A stretch of DNA of 64,000 nucleotides from contig CM114273.1 of assembly GCA_050084515.1 (NCBI GenBank), positions 30,504,001-30,568,000 of the forward strand. The letters run 5' to 3'. Under the pieces are notes generated by a model. It did no database searches, was not told the origin of the DNA, and saw only the letters and a program-made list of their open reading frames with translations. Position 1 is the stretch's first letter, and the number at the start of each line of letters is the position of its first letter. This document shows positions 1-12,500 of the stretch, piece by piece. This DNA comes from Blasia pusilla (lineage: Eukaryota; Marchantiophyta; Marchantiopsida; Blasiales). The translations under genes and the position numbers were made by a program.

Positions 1-800
1 CCTTACCACGACCTCCTGTCGGGTGATATACTGTGTGGTACTGGCTCCATCTAAGGATGTCTGTATACGGAATGGACAACGCTCCACATCGGCTCTCGTC
101 AAGCCCAATCCTCTGAATGACGCTTTCCCCAACATTAGGGGTTGCGCTTCTGAATCCAACAAGACACGCTGCGGACTAAAAGATCTACCTCCGGGACTCA
201 CCAAATGGAAGACCGCTCCTCGATTATCAGCAACACAACACCAGGAGAAGCCATGGCACACTCTATCGCGGGTCTAGCGGGCATCTCTGCCATCCTAGCA
301 GCCGCAGCCTGCCATGGATGTGACGTGGACGGCCGGAGCATCGGCTTCAAGGGCAGGTCCATCACCTCCTTTGCAATCACCTCTAAATGTAATGCAAGAA
401 CTCCAATTCCACGCTCACATAGCGTAGCGGCCAGCCAAAAAGCCTCGGCGGCCGTACCCCCCAACGTCATAACATCGAAAGCAGAAAATAAAGGAGCGCG
501 TACACAATGGTGGCCGCCCCCAACAACGTGCTTAACATATGCCCCTCGTGAGCATCAACAATAGGAGTCATTGCACTCGCTTCTCCCATCGCCCTCTGTG
601 CGTGCACACCAACAATATCACCAAATCTCCAAGAACTCTGATCATGACCCATCGATGGGGTCCTCATCGCCTCGGACAACGTGAAAGACTGAGGAAGCCT
701 AGTCTGTTTCCAAGCTTCCCCTTGCTGTGGATCCAACTCTGCAGTTGCTCCACGCATCAGAAGTGCGGTTGCCTCCATCTAGGCAATCCGCACATCCAAC
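1..800 (-). pseudogene. Linker and retropepsin-like protease region of E1 (partial)
   Basis: The region after gag carries a spacer shared with E2 and E3 (MTLGGTAAEAFWLAATLCER near 470), then the first half of an aspartic protease near 190-20: LLDSEAQPLMLGKASF. Retropepsins need D-(S/T)-G at this point. E3 has DSG, while E1 has DSE, so the flap-side glycine is lost. The second half of the protease lies beyond the left edge. Confidence 0.7.
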
Positions 801-1049
801 AAGGATCCTCCATATCTCTGGCTGCTCCATATGATGTCAATGCCACAGATCCAACATCGGGCAATCTCAATCCCATAGCGGAAATCTGTTCCTATAGATG
901 ATGTATCTGAGGAGCCATCCTAGCCTCACACGCGGCATCTCCCTTGACACGTCTAGGTGGTGGGACTCTACCTCCTCCACGGGCAGCTCCACCACCCTAT
1001 CAGGCAACTCTAGCTCCTCGTCCCCCAACGGGACCACCTGGTGCACGAT

Positions 1050-2379
1050 CTCTAGCCCACCCGGACCGGCTACTCGCTCTGGCCCTCGGTCCGGACGTAA
1101 CTCAGGATGTAAAATGAAACACCTGGCACGTGTATGACCATTCCTCTGACAATAGTCACACTGATAAGCTCCTGGTGTAGCACCATCTTCTCCTCCATGC
1201 TAAGGCACACGTCCATGATCCATGACCCGAGTGCTATTGCGTTGATGATGGGCTCCACCACATGACCAACAAGTAATAGTAGGCGGCTACTGCTGAGCCG
1301 CATATGAAGGCGCAAGTCTCTGTGGCATGGCCTCCCGATATCCTCCCTGAGCTCGTGGTGCCATAGTCGACTTATCTCGGAGTCCACGTTGCTGCATAGG
1401 TAGTGTAGGAAATCGTGACAGCTCTCGCCCAGAACCCATGGTGGCTACGCTCTCCTCTGCCATGTTGCGCTCAATGTTCTCGGTGGTCCTAAAAACATCT
1501 TTCAACGTAGGGGAGGTGTTCATAAGAAGCACCCCCTCCCGCAGCCGTGTCTATAGGGTTCGATTCAGCATCGCGTACCATGACTGGATAGCCTGAGCCT
1601 CTATCACCCCTTGAGTGACGTTGATCTACCGGCGCAAGCGAGTGTAAGCCTCACGCAAACTCTCAACCGAGCGCCTCTAGAAGTCATGGATGCTCTGCAA
1701 CTTCTCCTTCTATACCCCCTGATAGCTCGCCCTCAAGTGACCAAAGAACTCAACCACGAGGTTGAACCTGGGACAAACTTGACTAGACGGTGCAACTGCT
1801 CCAATGCGAGTGACCTCTCCTAAAACATCACTAGTGGAAGAGGAAGTAGCCTCTCCTGACTCCTCCTCCTCATGTGTGAACGGCTTCATCCATGACATAT
1901 AGTGTGGGTCATAGTAGAGTTACCATGCCTCAATCTCCTAAGCATATTTGTGGGAGAACTCATGATAATCGTCTATGGGTGTCCCCTCTAAATGCTACAG
2001 CATAGAACAGAATGTTCCATGCTGTAAACGGGTTGAACTCTCTAGAGTTCCTAGCCCGATGTGAGTCATACCAACTCCTAAACTCCGTAATGAAGTCGTG
2101 TAGCTCTACGGTGCCTACAGCACCCAAAAACCTACGCGGTCCTATACCCCAGTCGTCCATCTCGTACGCCCAACCGGTACTCAATGTGTACGGTGGATCA
2201 CTAACACACTCCTCTATATGCTCACCCTCGTATGAAGACGACACATAAGGAGATCGAGGTGGTCTCTCACGTGGAGACCCTCGAAACCTCGCATCACTCC
2301 GGGTAAACCCTCCAGAGCTACTCTCAGGTCCACTACCTCGCCTCTCAAAATCCTGAAAGGACGCCATGATGTCCCTCAT
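1050..2379 (-). pseudogene. gag: Decayed gag of gypsy element E1
   Basis: Reading from 2379 downwards, pieces in several frames give a retrotransposon Gag. The N-terminus includes MASFQDFERR, then an acidic and Ser-rich stretch, then a Gag core (HDFITEFRSWYDSHRARNSR, later FNLVVEFFGHLRASYQGV and TENIERNMAEESVA). A zinc knuckle follows near 1110-1170, of the form CDYC-4-H-4-C with all four ligands present. Gag would form the virus-like particle and bind RNA through the knuckle. Frame changes near 2000, 1900 and 1540 show decay. The homologous frames at 26526-27800 (E2) and 61000-62440 (E3) support the assignment. Confidence 0.8.
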
Positions 2380-2399
2380 GCCCCTCTCACACTATCACT

Positions 2400-4012
2400 C
2401 CCAACCTCGCGAGTAATCCCTCAATCACTCATCCCAAACATGCGGCACTCGATCTACACTCTCCCTCCCCGGGACGTATAACGTGTGGCAACAAGCGGCT
2501 TGGTGCGGCAAATCGACCAGGCTATCATCTCATCGATAACCTACCCTCAACTCCGGGCATCCCACACATGTCTATGTCCCCTAATTCACATACATAAATG
2601 ATGCTCTCAGCATCCACACAACCCAATATCCCCAAATAAACTACCCGAATCCCAGAATCCCTCATACGTGCAAGGTAAAGGACCAGAATGGGTAACGTGA
2701 ACACATATCAATGTCGCTCCTCAGCAACTGCAAATCTCAACCCCACCTCGGTCGTGGAGGCAACTCCTCCAATCAGCAAGTCATACTCCTCCCGTACTCA
2801 CGTTGCTCAAAACTCCTCCATGGACAATGCGGTTCCAACGGAACAGTGCGGCGTTGCAGGCCGTACAAAATGGCTACGACCCTCGATGGTAGGATGGGGC
2901 ACTCGGCAGCATACCCTCCTCAATCAACAATAAACCCACACTCTCCTCCACAATGACGGTGCGGCTCTACGATCGAGACGGTGCGGTGCGGCCACGAGCG
3001 GCACGTCGCGGCAATCGGCAACGCGTTGCAGCTACAGGTGTCATGGAACGGTACTTGATCTTCGTCAAATGGCTACCAATCACAACATAGCAGCATGAAA
3101 TCAAAACTCAAACATCATAACCGGAGGTCATCTATCATCACTAGTTGATGATGAAACTGCGATGACGCTGGTGGCCAAACCAAAGTACGCGGTGGCGGCA
3201 CAAGTCAGAGAATAAACGGTGGTCATGGAAGACCCTCCACTTCGTAATGGCGGCAATGGCAATCAAAGGGTGGACAACGCCTGAAAGCGGCTCCGAGCAA
3301 CGCTGGGCAACCACAATGACTGACGCTGGCCGATGGACGGTGGACCGTTGACGGTGATAGTTGACCGGTGACGGTTGACCATTGAAGGTGAAATTTGACC
3401 GTTGACAGTGATGGTTGAGCGTAGACGATGACTATGACTATGACGGTGGCAGCTGGTTTAGGGTTTGAATAATTTAACCCTAAAAATTGCCTAGTAATGG
3501 CAATTTTGCAAGATTGACCATAACATCTTACTCGCAACTCCAAATTGTGCACTATTTTTGGACAACATGCACAAATTCACGATCTACAACAAAGTTAAAA
3601 AATATTTGGAATTCAACATTCCAGTAAAAATTAACGGGGATTGTTGTAAGCCCAATATCTCTTTCTCCTACACAAAATTTGGCAGCGCTTCCGCGCTGAT
3701 TTCTCCCAACGAAAATGTAAGACCTATAAAAATACAAATCAGCAAGCTACATGGTGCTCTCGAGAGCACCAGTAGGGGCCAACCTGCCCCCATAATCAAT
3801 CCCTATCAGAAATTGGGTTGCGCTTCCGCGCGCCAATCTTCCACACGAAAAATCTGCAAATGCAAAGAACAATCAAAGCAGCCCTTGCTCCGGTGAGCAC
3901 TCCTATGAGCCGTTGAACGGGGAACACGGTCCCCAACCTACAAAAACAGCGAGTGATCAGAGAGCTCCCCCATGAAGCTCTCTCACTCTCTCATTCTCTC
4001 ATTTTCTCTTTG
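2400..4012 (-). other. Non-coding leader of E1
   Basis: About 1.6 kb between block A1 and gag with no credible frame. It contains a stretch near 3330-3440 built from repeated GACGGT/GTTGAC words, and a segment (3140-3330) present once here and in E3 but three times in E2. Just after A1 the sequence reads CAAAGAG..., not the TGGTATCAGAGC type of initiator-Met primer site, so the primer is unknown. Confidence 0.7.
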
Positions 4013-4515
4013 TAAAGTAAGATCCAATCTCTCTCTAGACCATCTCACACCATAGCTCTCAAAGGTGTGCACTCTCTCTCATGTCAAACCAAACCCAACT
4101 CTCCTAATGAGAGGCTTGGGTTACACTCACAAGGCAACCACCATAGCTCTGCCGCCTTATGCCAAGAGGTTCAACAAAGAGAGAATGAGCTCTCAAGCTC
4201 TCTCTCCTTGAGGTATACCCTTCCCCTCTCCCAAGCTCTCTCCATGATAACCTATTTTCCCAAGTCACCTCCTTGGCTCTAGACCTGATGTAGGAGGTCA
4301 AGGGCCACTTACCAAAAATATAAAGTCGATCATATACCCAAAATGATATTTACGTAAAATAGTAAGTTTCTAAATATGGATCCAAAGGAGCCGAAACGAA
4401 GGGGAAACCTACTCTCTCAGGTTTTCCCGGGCCTCAAAAGGCCATCCTTGACCTCTTGGGCCTGTCCTCCACTACTCGTGCAGGCGCTCTGCTAGATCCT
4501 ACCGATCTATCCTAA
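4013..4515 (-). repeat. Terminal repeat block A1 of E1
   Basis: About 500 bp matching the A blocks at 8046-8547, 21739-22250, 34770-35289 and 53648-54154. It shares the AGGATAGATC start, the GTTTCCCCTTCGTTTCGGCT segment and the purine-rich GAGAGAG tract near the end. No block B precedes it: the Copia gag frame runs right up to it. The first dozen bases of the family consensus seem to be missing or replaced. Confidence 0.8.
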
Positions 4516-5310
4516 CAATTGTGACAAAGGACCCTCTGCTGCCGACCTCGATCCCCACGGTTTCCACTATCACCACCTTATGATTGTGTGTGGTACTGGT
4601 TCGTAGTTGATTATGTGAGGTTATATTGAGTGTCTCTTCCTCCATATGCTTCATATCCACCACGAACCCTACCTCTGTTTGATCCATAACTTGCAAATAG
4701 TGCACTCTCTTGTAGACTAGACGAGCTACCGCTGCCTACTAGGCGCATCTCTTCATTGATTAACAGAGGAACTAACTCTTGAAAGGTTGGATACTTCTCT
4801 CTCACAGAGACAGAGGTCTCAAAGGAATTGTAAACCTTTGGAAGGCCTTGAAGGATGAATAAAATCAAATCGTCATCTTCTACTGTCACTCCAATGCTAT
4901 TCAACTGATCAACACTATGTCTGATACTCAAAATATAATCATTCATGCTCTACGATCCTTTCCTCACTTCGTTCAATTGTTGTTTCAATTGAAGCTTGCC
5001 GGCCTTTGTAGATATCTAGAATAGCTTTTCCAACGCATCCCACGCCTCCTTCGAATTATCAACATCTTGAATGTGACCTATCATTGGCGAAGTGATTGTT
5101 ATTGAAATGTAGTTGACTACTTGCCTTGCACGTTTGTTCCATGCACGAACATTCAAGTCTGTCGAGTCACCTTCTGGCTTAACCTCATCACTTGTGAGAA
5201 GCTCCCATAGTTCTTGACCCATGAGAAATTATTTCATGCGAAACTTCGAGACATTGTAATTCTGCTTATCTAGCTTCTCGCTTGTGATTGTTGCTGAGGA
5301 ATACTCCATG
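4516..5310 (-). pseudogene. gag: Copia (Ty1-like) gag remnant
   Basis: Reading down from about 5310, frames separated by stops give a Ty1/Copia Gag of the plant UBN2 type. Landmarks are a start near 5310 (MEYSSATITSEKLDKQNYNV), then FLMGQELWELLTSDE, a Trp-rich helix pair, SKEAWDALEKLF, and the typical DDLILFILQGLPKVYNSFET near 4880-4830. An Arg/Gly-rich tail leads into C-H-N-C, the first half of a CCHC zinc knuckle, at about 4516-4527. The frame stops there because E1 is inserted. The rest of the Copia element is displaced beyond the window or lost. Confidence 0.85.
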
Positions 5311-5814
5311 ACGTACGATTTCACTCACAAAAATGTAATTTTCACGCTTTCTACTACTCCAATTGAAGCATAGACCACTCCTACACAGAAATCCACTTGA
5401 AATTTGCCAAAATTGATCAATTGTATGAAAGAACTGCTCATAATTCGTCTGTAGAGAGCAAACTGCATAACTTTTCTTCATTGATTGCACTTTCCTACAC
5501 TGAAATTGTTACTGCGAAAGCTCAAAATGTCATAATCAAGCGATTTTGGGTGAGTTGGAAAGCTCTTAACGAGATCCACAAGACGTTTAGGACATGCCTT
5601 TGGCATCATTCTAGATGATGCGGACCCAGACAGCTAAATCGACCAAAAAAGCCTTTAAAAATGCCTCCAAAGTTTTATCACCGTCAAAGCTCTACTTGAA
5701 ATCTGCACCCACTGAGCTCTGAATAAAACCTCCTTCTCCCAAACTGAAATTGTGCCTTCTCTTGCCTCTCTTCTCTCCTCAAACACCAAGAATTTCAAGT
5801 GATGTTCTCCTATC

Positions 5815-5826
5815 GCTCTGATACCA
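5815..5826 (-). promoter_or_regulatory. Primer-binding site of the Copia remnant (initiator Met-tRNA type)
   Basis: The minus strand reads TGGTATCAGAGC, the standard complement of plant initiator tRNA-Met 3' ends used by many LTR retrotransposons. It directly follows an LTR end in CA, as expected for a 5' LTR/PBS boundary. Confidence 0.9.
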
Positions 5827-6100
5827 TGCGGAAAACTACTAAACAAGCATAACTGGTGGAAAATGGCTCTCACACACACACCACCATGGAGAACAAAATT
5901 TGCAATAAGAGAATGAGTGGAGATTGGTCCCCTTCTTAATTATATAGGGTATGTACAAGTAATCCTAATCCTAACCTTAACCATAGTCTCAAGTTAGACT
6001 AATTGCGATAACTAACCCTAGTTAAGATAATCGCGCTTAACTGACTAACCAAGATTAAGCTTTCCTACTTCGTGTGAGTACCAAATGTAGTAGTTCAGGT
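5827..6100 (-). repeat. 5' LTR of the Copia remnant
   Basis: It ends in TTCCGCA just before the primer site. A TATA-like CCCTATATAATT (about 5938-5950) lies upstream in the minus direction and would be the LTR promoter. The outer boundary near 6100 is not visible because no second LTR is in the window. Confidence 0.65.
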
Positions 6101-6129
6101 GTCTGATGAGCTTGATTGTAACTCAATCT

Positions 6130-6425
6130 TCAATAAAAAAATATAGTCGAAAACTCCAAACGCTATCCACGTCCCAAGTCTGGTTCTCACCCCTTGGCCA
6201 CGTCTCCTTCGAGACTTGACTTCTCTTAAGTCTGGGTTCCTCATTTGGTTTTGGTTTCCTTAGTCACGACCATAAATGCATGAAACACTCAAAAGGCTTG
6301 CCTTGCTTGCTTCTCGCACTTGTGTTTACTTAACTCTAAAGCAAAAACCATCCTAGCGTGAGCCCGCTAGAGTTTGGATGATCCACTTGGCGCTCGTTTG
6401 GTTATGATGTTCGCGAAAAAATACT
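6130..6425 (+). repeat. Diverged copy of the LTR inserted at 25498-26525
   Basis: Several blocks match the 3' half of the 25498-26525 insertion in the same order and orientation: CTGGTTCTCACC, a CATGAA segment, AGCGTGAG, and TTGGCGCTCGTTTGGTTATG followed by a TTCGCG. It is heavily mutated and is either an old solo LTR or a fragment of one. Confidence 0.5.
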
Positions 6426-8041
6426 CCACATATTTAAGGATCTTTATAGCCATCTCCTCATATATTATTGCGGTCTCCTAAAGAATTGTAAAGAACCGTA
6501 TTGTTCACTATATGCATTCTAATTTCAAAAGTTCGTACCATGTTTTGAGGTTTCCACTTCCAAAAAAATTAAATCCAATTCCATAAATTATAAATTACTT
6601 GTTTCTTATTTCATAGTTACTCTCCACTACTTTTAAAAATATGGCATCATCTTTTAAGTTTAAATGTTCCACTTCCTACAATAAAGAATAACTCCAAAAT
6701 CTCAAAGTTTTTAAGATGAAATTCAAGGAGAATTTCCAATTATTTTAATCGAATTATTATTGGATATTTTGTGGATATTGTTCATATATTTAAGGAGAGT
6801 TTGATTGGAAAACGTTTCTAAAAGAATTTATGGTAAATAATTCCAGCTACACTAACAAAAAATGTTTTTTGATTTGATTGTGAGGTCCTTCTTCAAAGCT
6901 TTGGACATGTGCATAACCATACATTCTTGCTATATCTCCTCCTATGTTCAACTCTATGACAATGGCAATGGCAAACATTCCAAATCTTTGCACCTCATTG
7001 GACAAGTTTTTGGAAGTGTGTCTACATTTTTTTGGAAATATTTTTCTATCAGTAGAACTCTTTGGGAAAATATTTCCAAATAAATCTATGTCATCAAAAA
7101 ATTACTCATAATTATTTCTCCATTAGATTTATATCCTCCAAAATTTGAATTAAATGTTAATTCAAATTTTGTCTAATTTGAATTAACATTTAATTCAAAA
7201 CTCTCGTAATCCTTTTTTTGTCTCTAAAACTGGTTATCATGGTTTCATTCATAATAATTTCCAACTTCCAAGCATCATTTTGCAATGAGAATCTTTCCTA
7301 CTATACTTTTGTAAATAGGTTTCCATCATAGAATTTGTTGTTTCAAAATCCCTCATAACTTGGTTGGTCATGTTCTCTGCCTTTGAAAAGAATCTCTGAA
7401 ACTTTTGGTCCATTTATCCTTATCATATTCTCTGTTGAGTCATGTTCCCTTCTCTTGTTGTATTTTCCCTTCTCATATTTTTTTTCCAAAAAGCACTTTC
7501 AAGACATAAGAAGTATCTCAAAGGCCTCATAAAGAATTCATGAAAGGTTTTTAATTTTAACTTGGGTGAGGAAAGGAGAAAAAGGAATAATTTTAAGGAG
7601 AGGGAATTGTGCAGGAAAATCTTTAAATCCATATTGTTCGTTGCATCATCTCCTCTTCTTTCTTAAATTCTCCTTTTGTTTCCAAAGGCCAATAAGAGAT
7701 AGAGTTTGAGTTTCAATAAGGGAGGAAGAAGAAGAAGAAGAAGAAGATAGAAATTTGTAATAAGTGAGGATTTCACAAGTATTTCATTTCCATTTGGGTA
7801 GGAGAAAAGAGAAGAAACTAAATTCTCCTAAAAGAAGAATTCCTTTAGAATTTTTGGAAGGTCTATAATTTTAAAGAAGAGAAAGAAGGAAGAGAATTTC
7901 AGATAGAAGAGATTGGGAATAGAATTTCAATAGAAAAGGGTAATAGATGAAAAGGGAATCCATAAATGGCTAGAACTAATAAATGGAATGATTTTCCTCA
8001 TCTATATTATTATTGAAGAATGGCTTCTTGATTTGCAAACA
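6426..8041. other. AT-rich intergenic DNA without a recognised gene
   Basis: Only short chance frames occur here. The stretch holds a perfect hairpin (7144-7199), an AAG microsatellite near 7726-7748 and purine-rich DNA around 7680-7960. I see no coding signal. Confidence 0.6.
7144..7199. repeat. Perfect 25-bp inverted repeat with 6-nt loop
   Basis: Bases 7144-7168 and 7175-7199 are exact reverse complements around the loop TTGTCT. The arms are AT-rich (TTTGAATTAAATG...). It may be a tiny fold-back element or a cruciform-prone site. No flanking target duplication was found. Confidence 0.85.
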
Positions 8042-8045
8042 TGTA

Positions 8046-8464
8046 TTTCACGTCTTTTAGGATAGATCGACGAGATGTAGTAGAGCGCCTTCAAGGATAC
8101 TAGAGGGCAGCCTTGGGAGGTCAAGGATAACGTGGTGAGGCCATAGGTAACGTGAGAGAACAGGTTTCCCCTTCGTTTCGGCTCATTTAGAGCCATATTG
8201 AGAAACTTACTATTTTGGGTAAGTTATCGTTTTGAGTATCGTTGAATCCCATTTTGTGAAGTGACCCTTGATCTCTCACAACAAGTCAAGAGCCAAGGAG
8301 GTGACTTGCAAGCATAGATTACTTTGGAGAGAGTTTGGGAGAGGAAAGAGGGTATAGCTCAAGGAGAGAGAGCTCAAGAGCTCATTCTCTCTATGGTGAA
8401 CCTCTTGACATGAGGCAGCGGAGCTATGGTCCTTCTTGCCTTGTGTGTGTAACCCAAGCCTCTC

Positions 8465-8504
<40 letters not shown>

Positions 8505-8675
8505 TGTGTGCACCATGCGAGACATGGTGAGAGCATCACTTGATTTATTGGAGATATTTGTTACTTATCATCTCGATGTTTGGATGTCATAAGTTAGCAT
8601 GGGATGATGTATGTGCTTGTGTGTGTGTTCGGTGATAGCAATGTATTTTGTGTAGCGATGTGTATGCGCACGACA
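8046..8675 (+). mobile_element. Solo terminal repeat (A-B) of the E1/E2/E3 family
   Basis: Block A (8046-8547) is followed directly by block B (8548-8675, from TTGGAGATATTTG to GCGCACGACA). There is no internal region. TGTA at 8042-8045 is repeated at 8676-8679, a probable target duplication, and the match may extend to ATGTA. The copy therefore shows the outer limits of the family: A at the 5' end, B at the 3' end. It is the expected product of A1 x A2 recombination. A (GA)n tract has expanded within it. Confidence 0.8.
8467..8501. repeat. (GA)n microsatellite inside the solo repeat
   Basis: An uninterrupted run of GA dinucleotides at the place where other family members have a short GAGAGAG tract or none. 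Confidence 0.95.
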
Positions 8676-9569
8676 TGTAACAGGGCAACAAAAAAATATT
8701 TCTCGCTGGATATAAACAAAATGTTTTGTAGGCAACATGATTAGTCTTGTGCATGAAATTGGTCAACTTCTACACTCCGCAAGCACAAAGAGAAAGAGAC
8801 AAGGCGGCTTTCTTCCAAAATATAACCAAAAGTCTCTCAATTTCGTGAGGACGATCTTGGGGATATTTTGTCCACCTGAATTAAAGGGAGCAGTAGAAGT
8901 AAGAGAAGACTCAAAAGTAGTAGCTCCCAAGCAACATACATACTTTCTACATAATAGAAAATTCTTATGAAATAATTCCACGCAAACAACGAGGACTACA
9001 ACAATGGAGACTGAAAACAAGATCTAGCGTTCCGGATGAAAGCTTAACTACGATAAAGATGAAACTCGTCGGATTTTATTTATTATATATATATAATATA
9101 ATATAATATATACAAGGAATGCTTCCATTGTGTCTCTTTGATTTTAAAGGAGATCATACATGTCTAGGGTGTATACATCAAGTGAATTGTGGGTAGGTAT
9201 GGCATCAAAAGGCCGTGTATAGCACAATCCCTTATGGACAACTAATTACTAGTAAGAATAGAGTAAGGTTTAGATTTAGAGAGAGGAGGTACTAAATTTA
9301 TGGGGGCCTCTGGGCATTTCTCGGAGGTAGAAATGTTCACTCCTCTCAAGTACAATTCATGTCATTTAGATTTCATTGTAGGCATATCTATGTGAATAAA
9401 AAATATGGGGTTAGAACAAACCCTTCTAAGTGTTAACACCAATCGTTTTAAAATAGTTCTATTGTTTGACACATGTCCATTTGAGACCCTCTATTCTTAA
9501 TGGTGTCATTTAAAAATAAGTAAATTAAGGAGTGCAAAGCTTGCTTGGGAGGGGGGCTTGGGAGGGGGG
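8676..9569. other. Intergenic DNA, no recognised gene
   Basis: It contains an AT-dinucleotide-rich tract (about 9080-9112) and two copies of CTTGGGAGGGGGG near 9543-9570 just before N1. Short frames here have no recognisable similarity. Confidence 0.5.
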
Positions 9570-12500
9570 CTTGAGGAGGAGGAGGACTATGGAGGAAGAC
9601 TATGGCGAACGTTTAGAATTTTGTTTGTAACTATTTCCATGGTGATCCAATCTTTTCAATTTAAGGCCCAATGTGTTCATCTTCTCAAGCTTGAACTTTG
9701 GGTTCTTCTTTTTTCCACTTGAGATTGAGATTTCCAAAGTTCTTGGGATCTTTGGACCTCCTTCTCTCCTAAATGTGCTCATAGATTCCTATACGCAATT
9801 TCAAACATAGCGCTAGAGAGTGATACTGGCTTACCATCGGTTTAAGGGATTCCTCTTGCTTTTCTGGATCTTTTGATAGGGGCTGGGCCCAACATTACGA
9901 ACTCATTCCCTCATAGCGGTCATTGGTGGGTGGCTCACTTCCTCCTCCACATCCTCTTTTTCGGTGTTTCCAATTTCTTTCATAACTTTCTTCTCGAATG
10001 TCGGTTTTGGGCGTGTTTCGATCGTCTTGACGAGCTCGTTCTTTTGATATCAAGTAGGTTTTCTACTTGATAGGCGCCTATTTTTGTGTACGGGTTTGTT
10101 TTAGGTCAATTCCTCCCAAAAGTCTTCCTTGCTCTTTCAACTCCTTACCTTATTGTTTCGCCCCTACATACGTTTAGAACATTAGAAATTCATATTCTTG
10201 AGCCACCTCTTCTGATACCATATCCATCACTTTTCCTTTTCAATTACTTTTTATATTTTTCTTATAGTAACTTTCAATCATAAATTCGGTATTGCCTAAT
10301 CTTCATCTCTCCACTACTTTTGCTTTGTTCGTTATCCTCATGCTTTCTCCAAACCACGTTCTGTATGTCTTTTCTTGTCTTCGGAGACTTGCCTACCTTT
10401 ACTTCTATGTCATCATAGATGGAGTTGGATTCTCCATCTACTCGCTTATCTGGTTTTACACGCCCTCCTACAACCGTAACCTCTCCCCCTGGTTCACCTC
10501 CTCATCGTCGATCTCGCCATTTTCCTCCAAATGCTAATACACCCATTACACTCGCTACATTTCTTCCGGATTCTCCTCTTCTCCCTTCTTCGCCTTGTCC
10601 TATTGAGCCTAATCCTCATCCATTATTACCAAATCCTTCTACTTTGCCATCCCCACATATCTCATCTATGCCCTTGCTTCCAAATCCCATCTATTCTACC
10701 CGAATCTCCCCTCTTCCTCCTCCTCCTTTTCCAACCTATTTACCCCCTCATCGTCGGCCATCACCACCTCTTGCATCTCCCACCTCCTCTCCTTGTAACC
10801 CTTCTACTTCTCCATTTGTACCAAAGGTTCGTTGCATACCTTGTTGTAAGGACTTTGCTCCTAATGGGATCAAAAGACATCAGCGGTACTGTCGATCCAT
10901 GCATGGGCCTTCAATCCCTAACCTGATACCAACTCCTACTGCACTCCCCACAACAACAGCTTGGACCTAGTTAAGCCAAATTGATCATTTTCGCTCTTTC
11001 CATCCAGGTCTTCCTCGTCCTAGACTCTACACTCGCATTCCTATTGCTCTTCACCCCATCACCCAACAAGCTTTGCTATTCCCATTAGAAAGGTTAGCGC
11101 GTGACCCCACAGATATAAATGCTTGGTATCTCCTATTACTCTTCCCACAATGGGTTTTAGTCCTCCCTCCAAGGGGGGGTGCAATGGGTCATCGTGAAAC
11201 CTCCACACGTATTCAACGCTTTATGTCAGGGGATTGGGAGAATCTTCAGAATGAGCATGTACTTCGAGCTGAGGCCTTAGCTGCGGCTCATGCCACTCAA
11301 CATGACAATCATGGGAGGCCTTCAATACAACAACGCCTTCGACGAAGTCTACCATAGGGGCAGGTTGGTGAGTTTTCACGTGCAGCTCAACATTAGGTCC
11401 TCTTTCTCCGGCGGTTCCAAGTGTGGAAACAATGGCTCTCTTAGAAGCTCTTCATCCTCCTTCAAGTGGCGATGCTCCATCTTTTGTGGAAGATTATACA
11501 ACAGACCTTGACTTGGAGCTTGACTTGGAGGTTTTCACTAGGGCTTTTCTGCATACTCCTCGCTTATCAGCAAGCGGGCTATCAGGGATGGTTTTTGAGC
11601 ATCTCCGCGATTTCTTTATCCCAGCTGATTCAGCAAGTGGCTTTGTCTCTCTATATAAGGTGTGTGCACATATGGCGGCAGGTCGTCTCCATTCTCTATC
11701 TCTAGGCTCTTAGGGGCTTGTCGTTTGTTGGCTATGGATAAGCCTCCTTCAAGTGTGCGCCCTTTGGCTATTGGAGAGGTTTTATACCGCTTGGTCAGTC
11801 GATCCCTATGCTTGCAATTTTGTCCTCACTTTAGTGCCCACTTATTTCCTCATCAATTTGGAGTGGCAACTCCTGGAGGTTGTGAGGCTGTGGTGCATGG
11901 GATTCGCTCCACTCTTAATATTCATCCAGATTGGGTAGCAATTCAAGTCGATGTGGCTAACGCATTCAATTCAGTTTCTCGTGCGGCCATCTTTGAGGAA
12001 ATACGTTGTGCAAGAGGACAACTCGCGAGCCTCATTCCATTTGTTCGCTCCTTCTATGCCTATGATACGCCCATTATCTATTCCCATCATGCTACTTCTA
12101 GGGAATATAGTATTCTACAATCGGCTTGTGGTACACCTCAAGGTGATCCCATGGGAGGCCCACTCTTTGCCATTGCCCATTTTTGTGCCCTTCGAGCATC
12201 AGCGCAAGCATTTACATCTTGTCTTTTCCCTTCTATTGCTGATGACACTCACATTTTAGGTCCTCCTTCTGAAGTGGTTCCTGCTTATACCCATTTCGTG
12301 GAGCAACTCTCTTTCTTAAACCTTAAAGTCCAACCTAGTAAATGTGAAGTATGGTCTCCTTCATGCTTTCCCTCAACATTCACCCCACCTACTCCTAATT
12401 TTCCTTTTTACATTGAAGGGGTTAGAGTTCTTGGGGTCCCAATTGGCTTCATCGACTATATCTCAAAGTTCTTGGATGAGGCCCTTTTGAAAGACGTGGA

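Larger units (their letters stand above)
1..4515 (-). mobile_element. Ty3/gypsy-like element E1, 5' half, cut by the window edge
   Basis: Read on the minus strand this is the 5' part of a gypsy element: terminal block A1 (4013-4515), a long non-coding leader, a decayed gag and the start of the protease. Its protein fragments and leader match E2 and E3 throughout, so I place it in the same family. The methyltransferase, reverse transcriptase and 3' end would lie left of base 1. Its right edge abuts the zinc-knuckle codons of a Copia gag, so E1 inserted into that older element. E1 has frameshifts and stops and is not autonomous. Confidence 0.85.

Noticed and set aside
198-901. Plus-strand frames in the E1 region (205-564, 539-901)
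   Set aside because: They are antisense shadows of the minus-strand gag-protease region conserved in E2 and E3.
4515-4526. TGTCAC at the E1/Copia boundary as the true start of block A
   Set aside because: These bases also encode the Copia C-H-N-C in the gag frame, so they are more simply Copia sequence. The overlap leaves the exact base uncertain.
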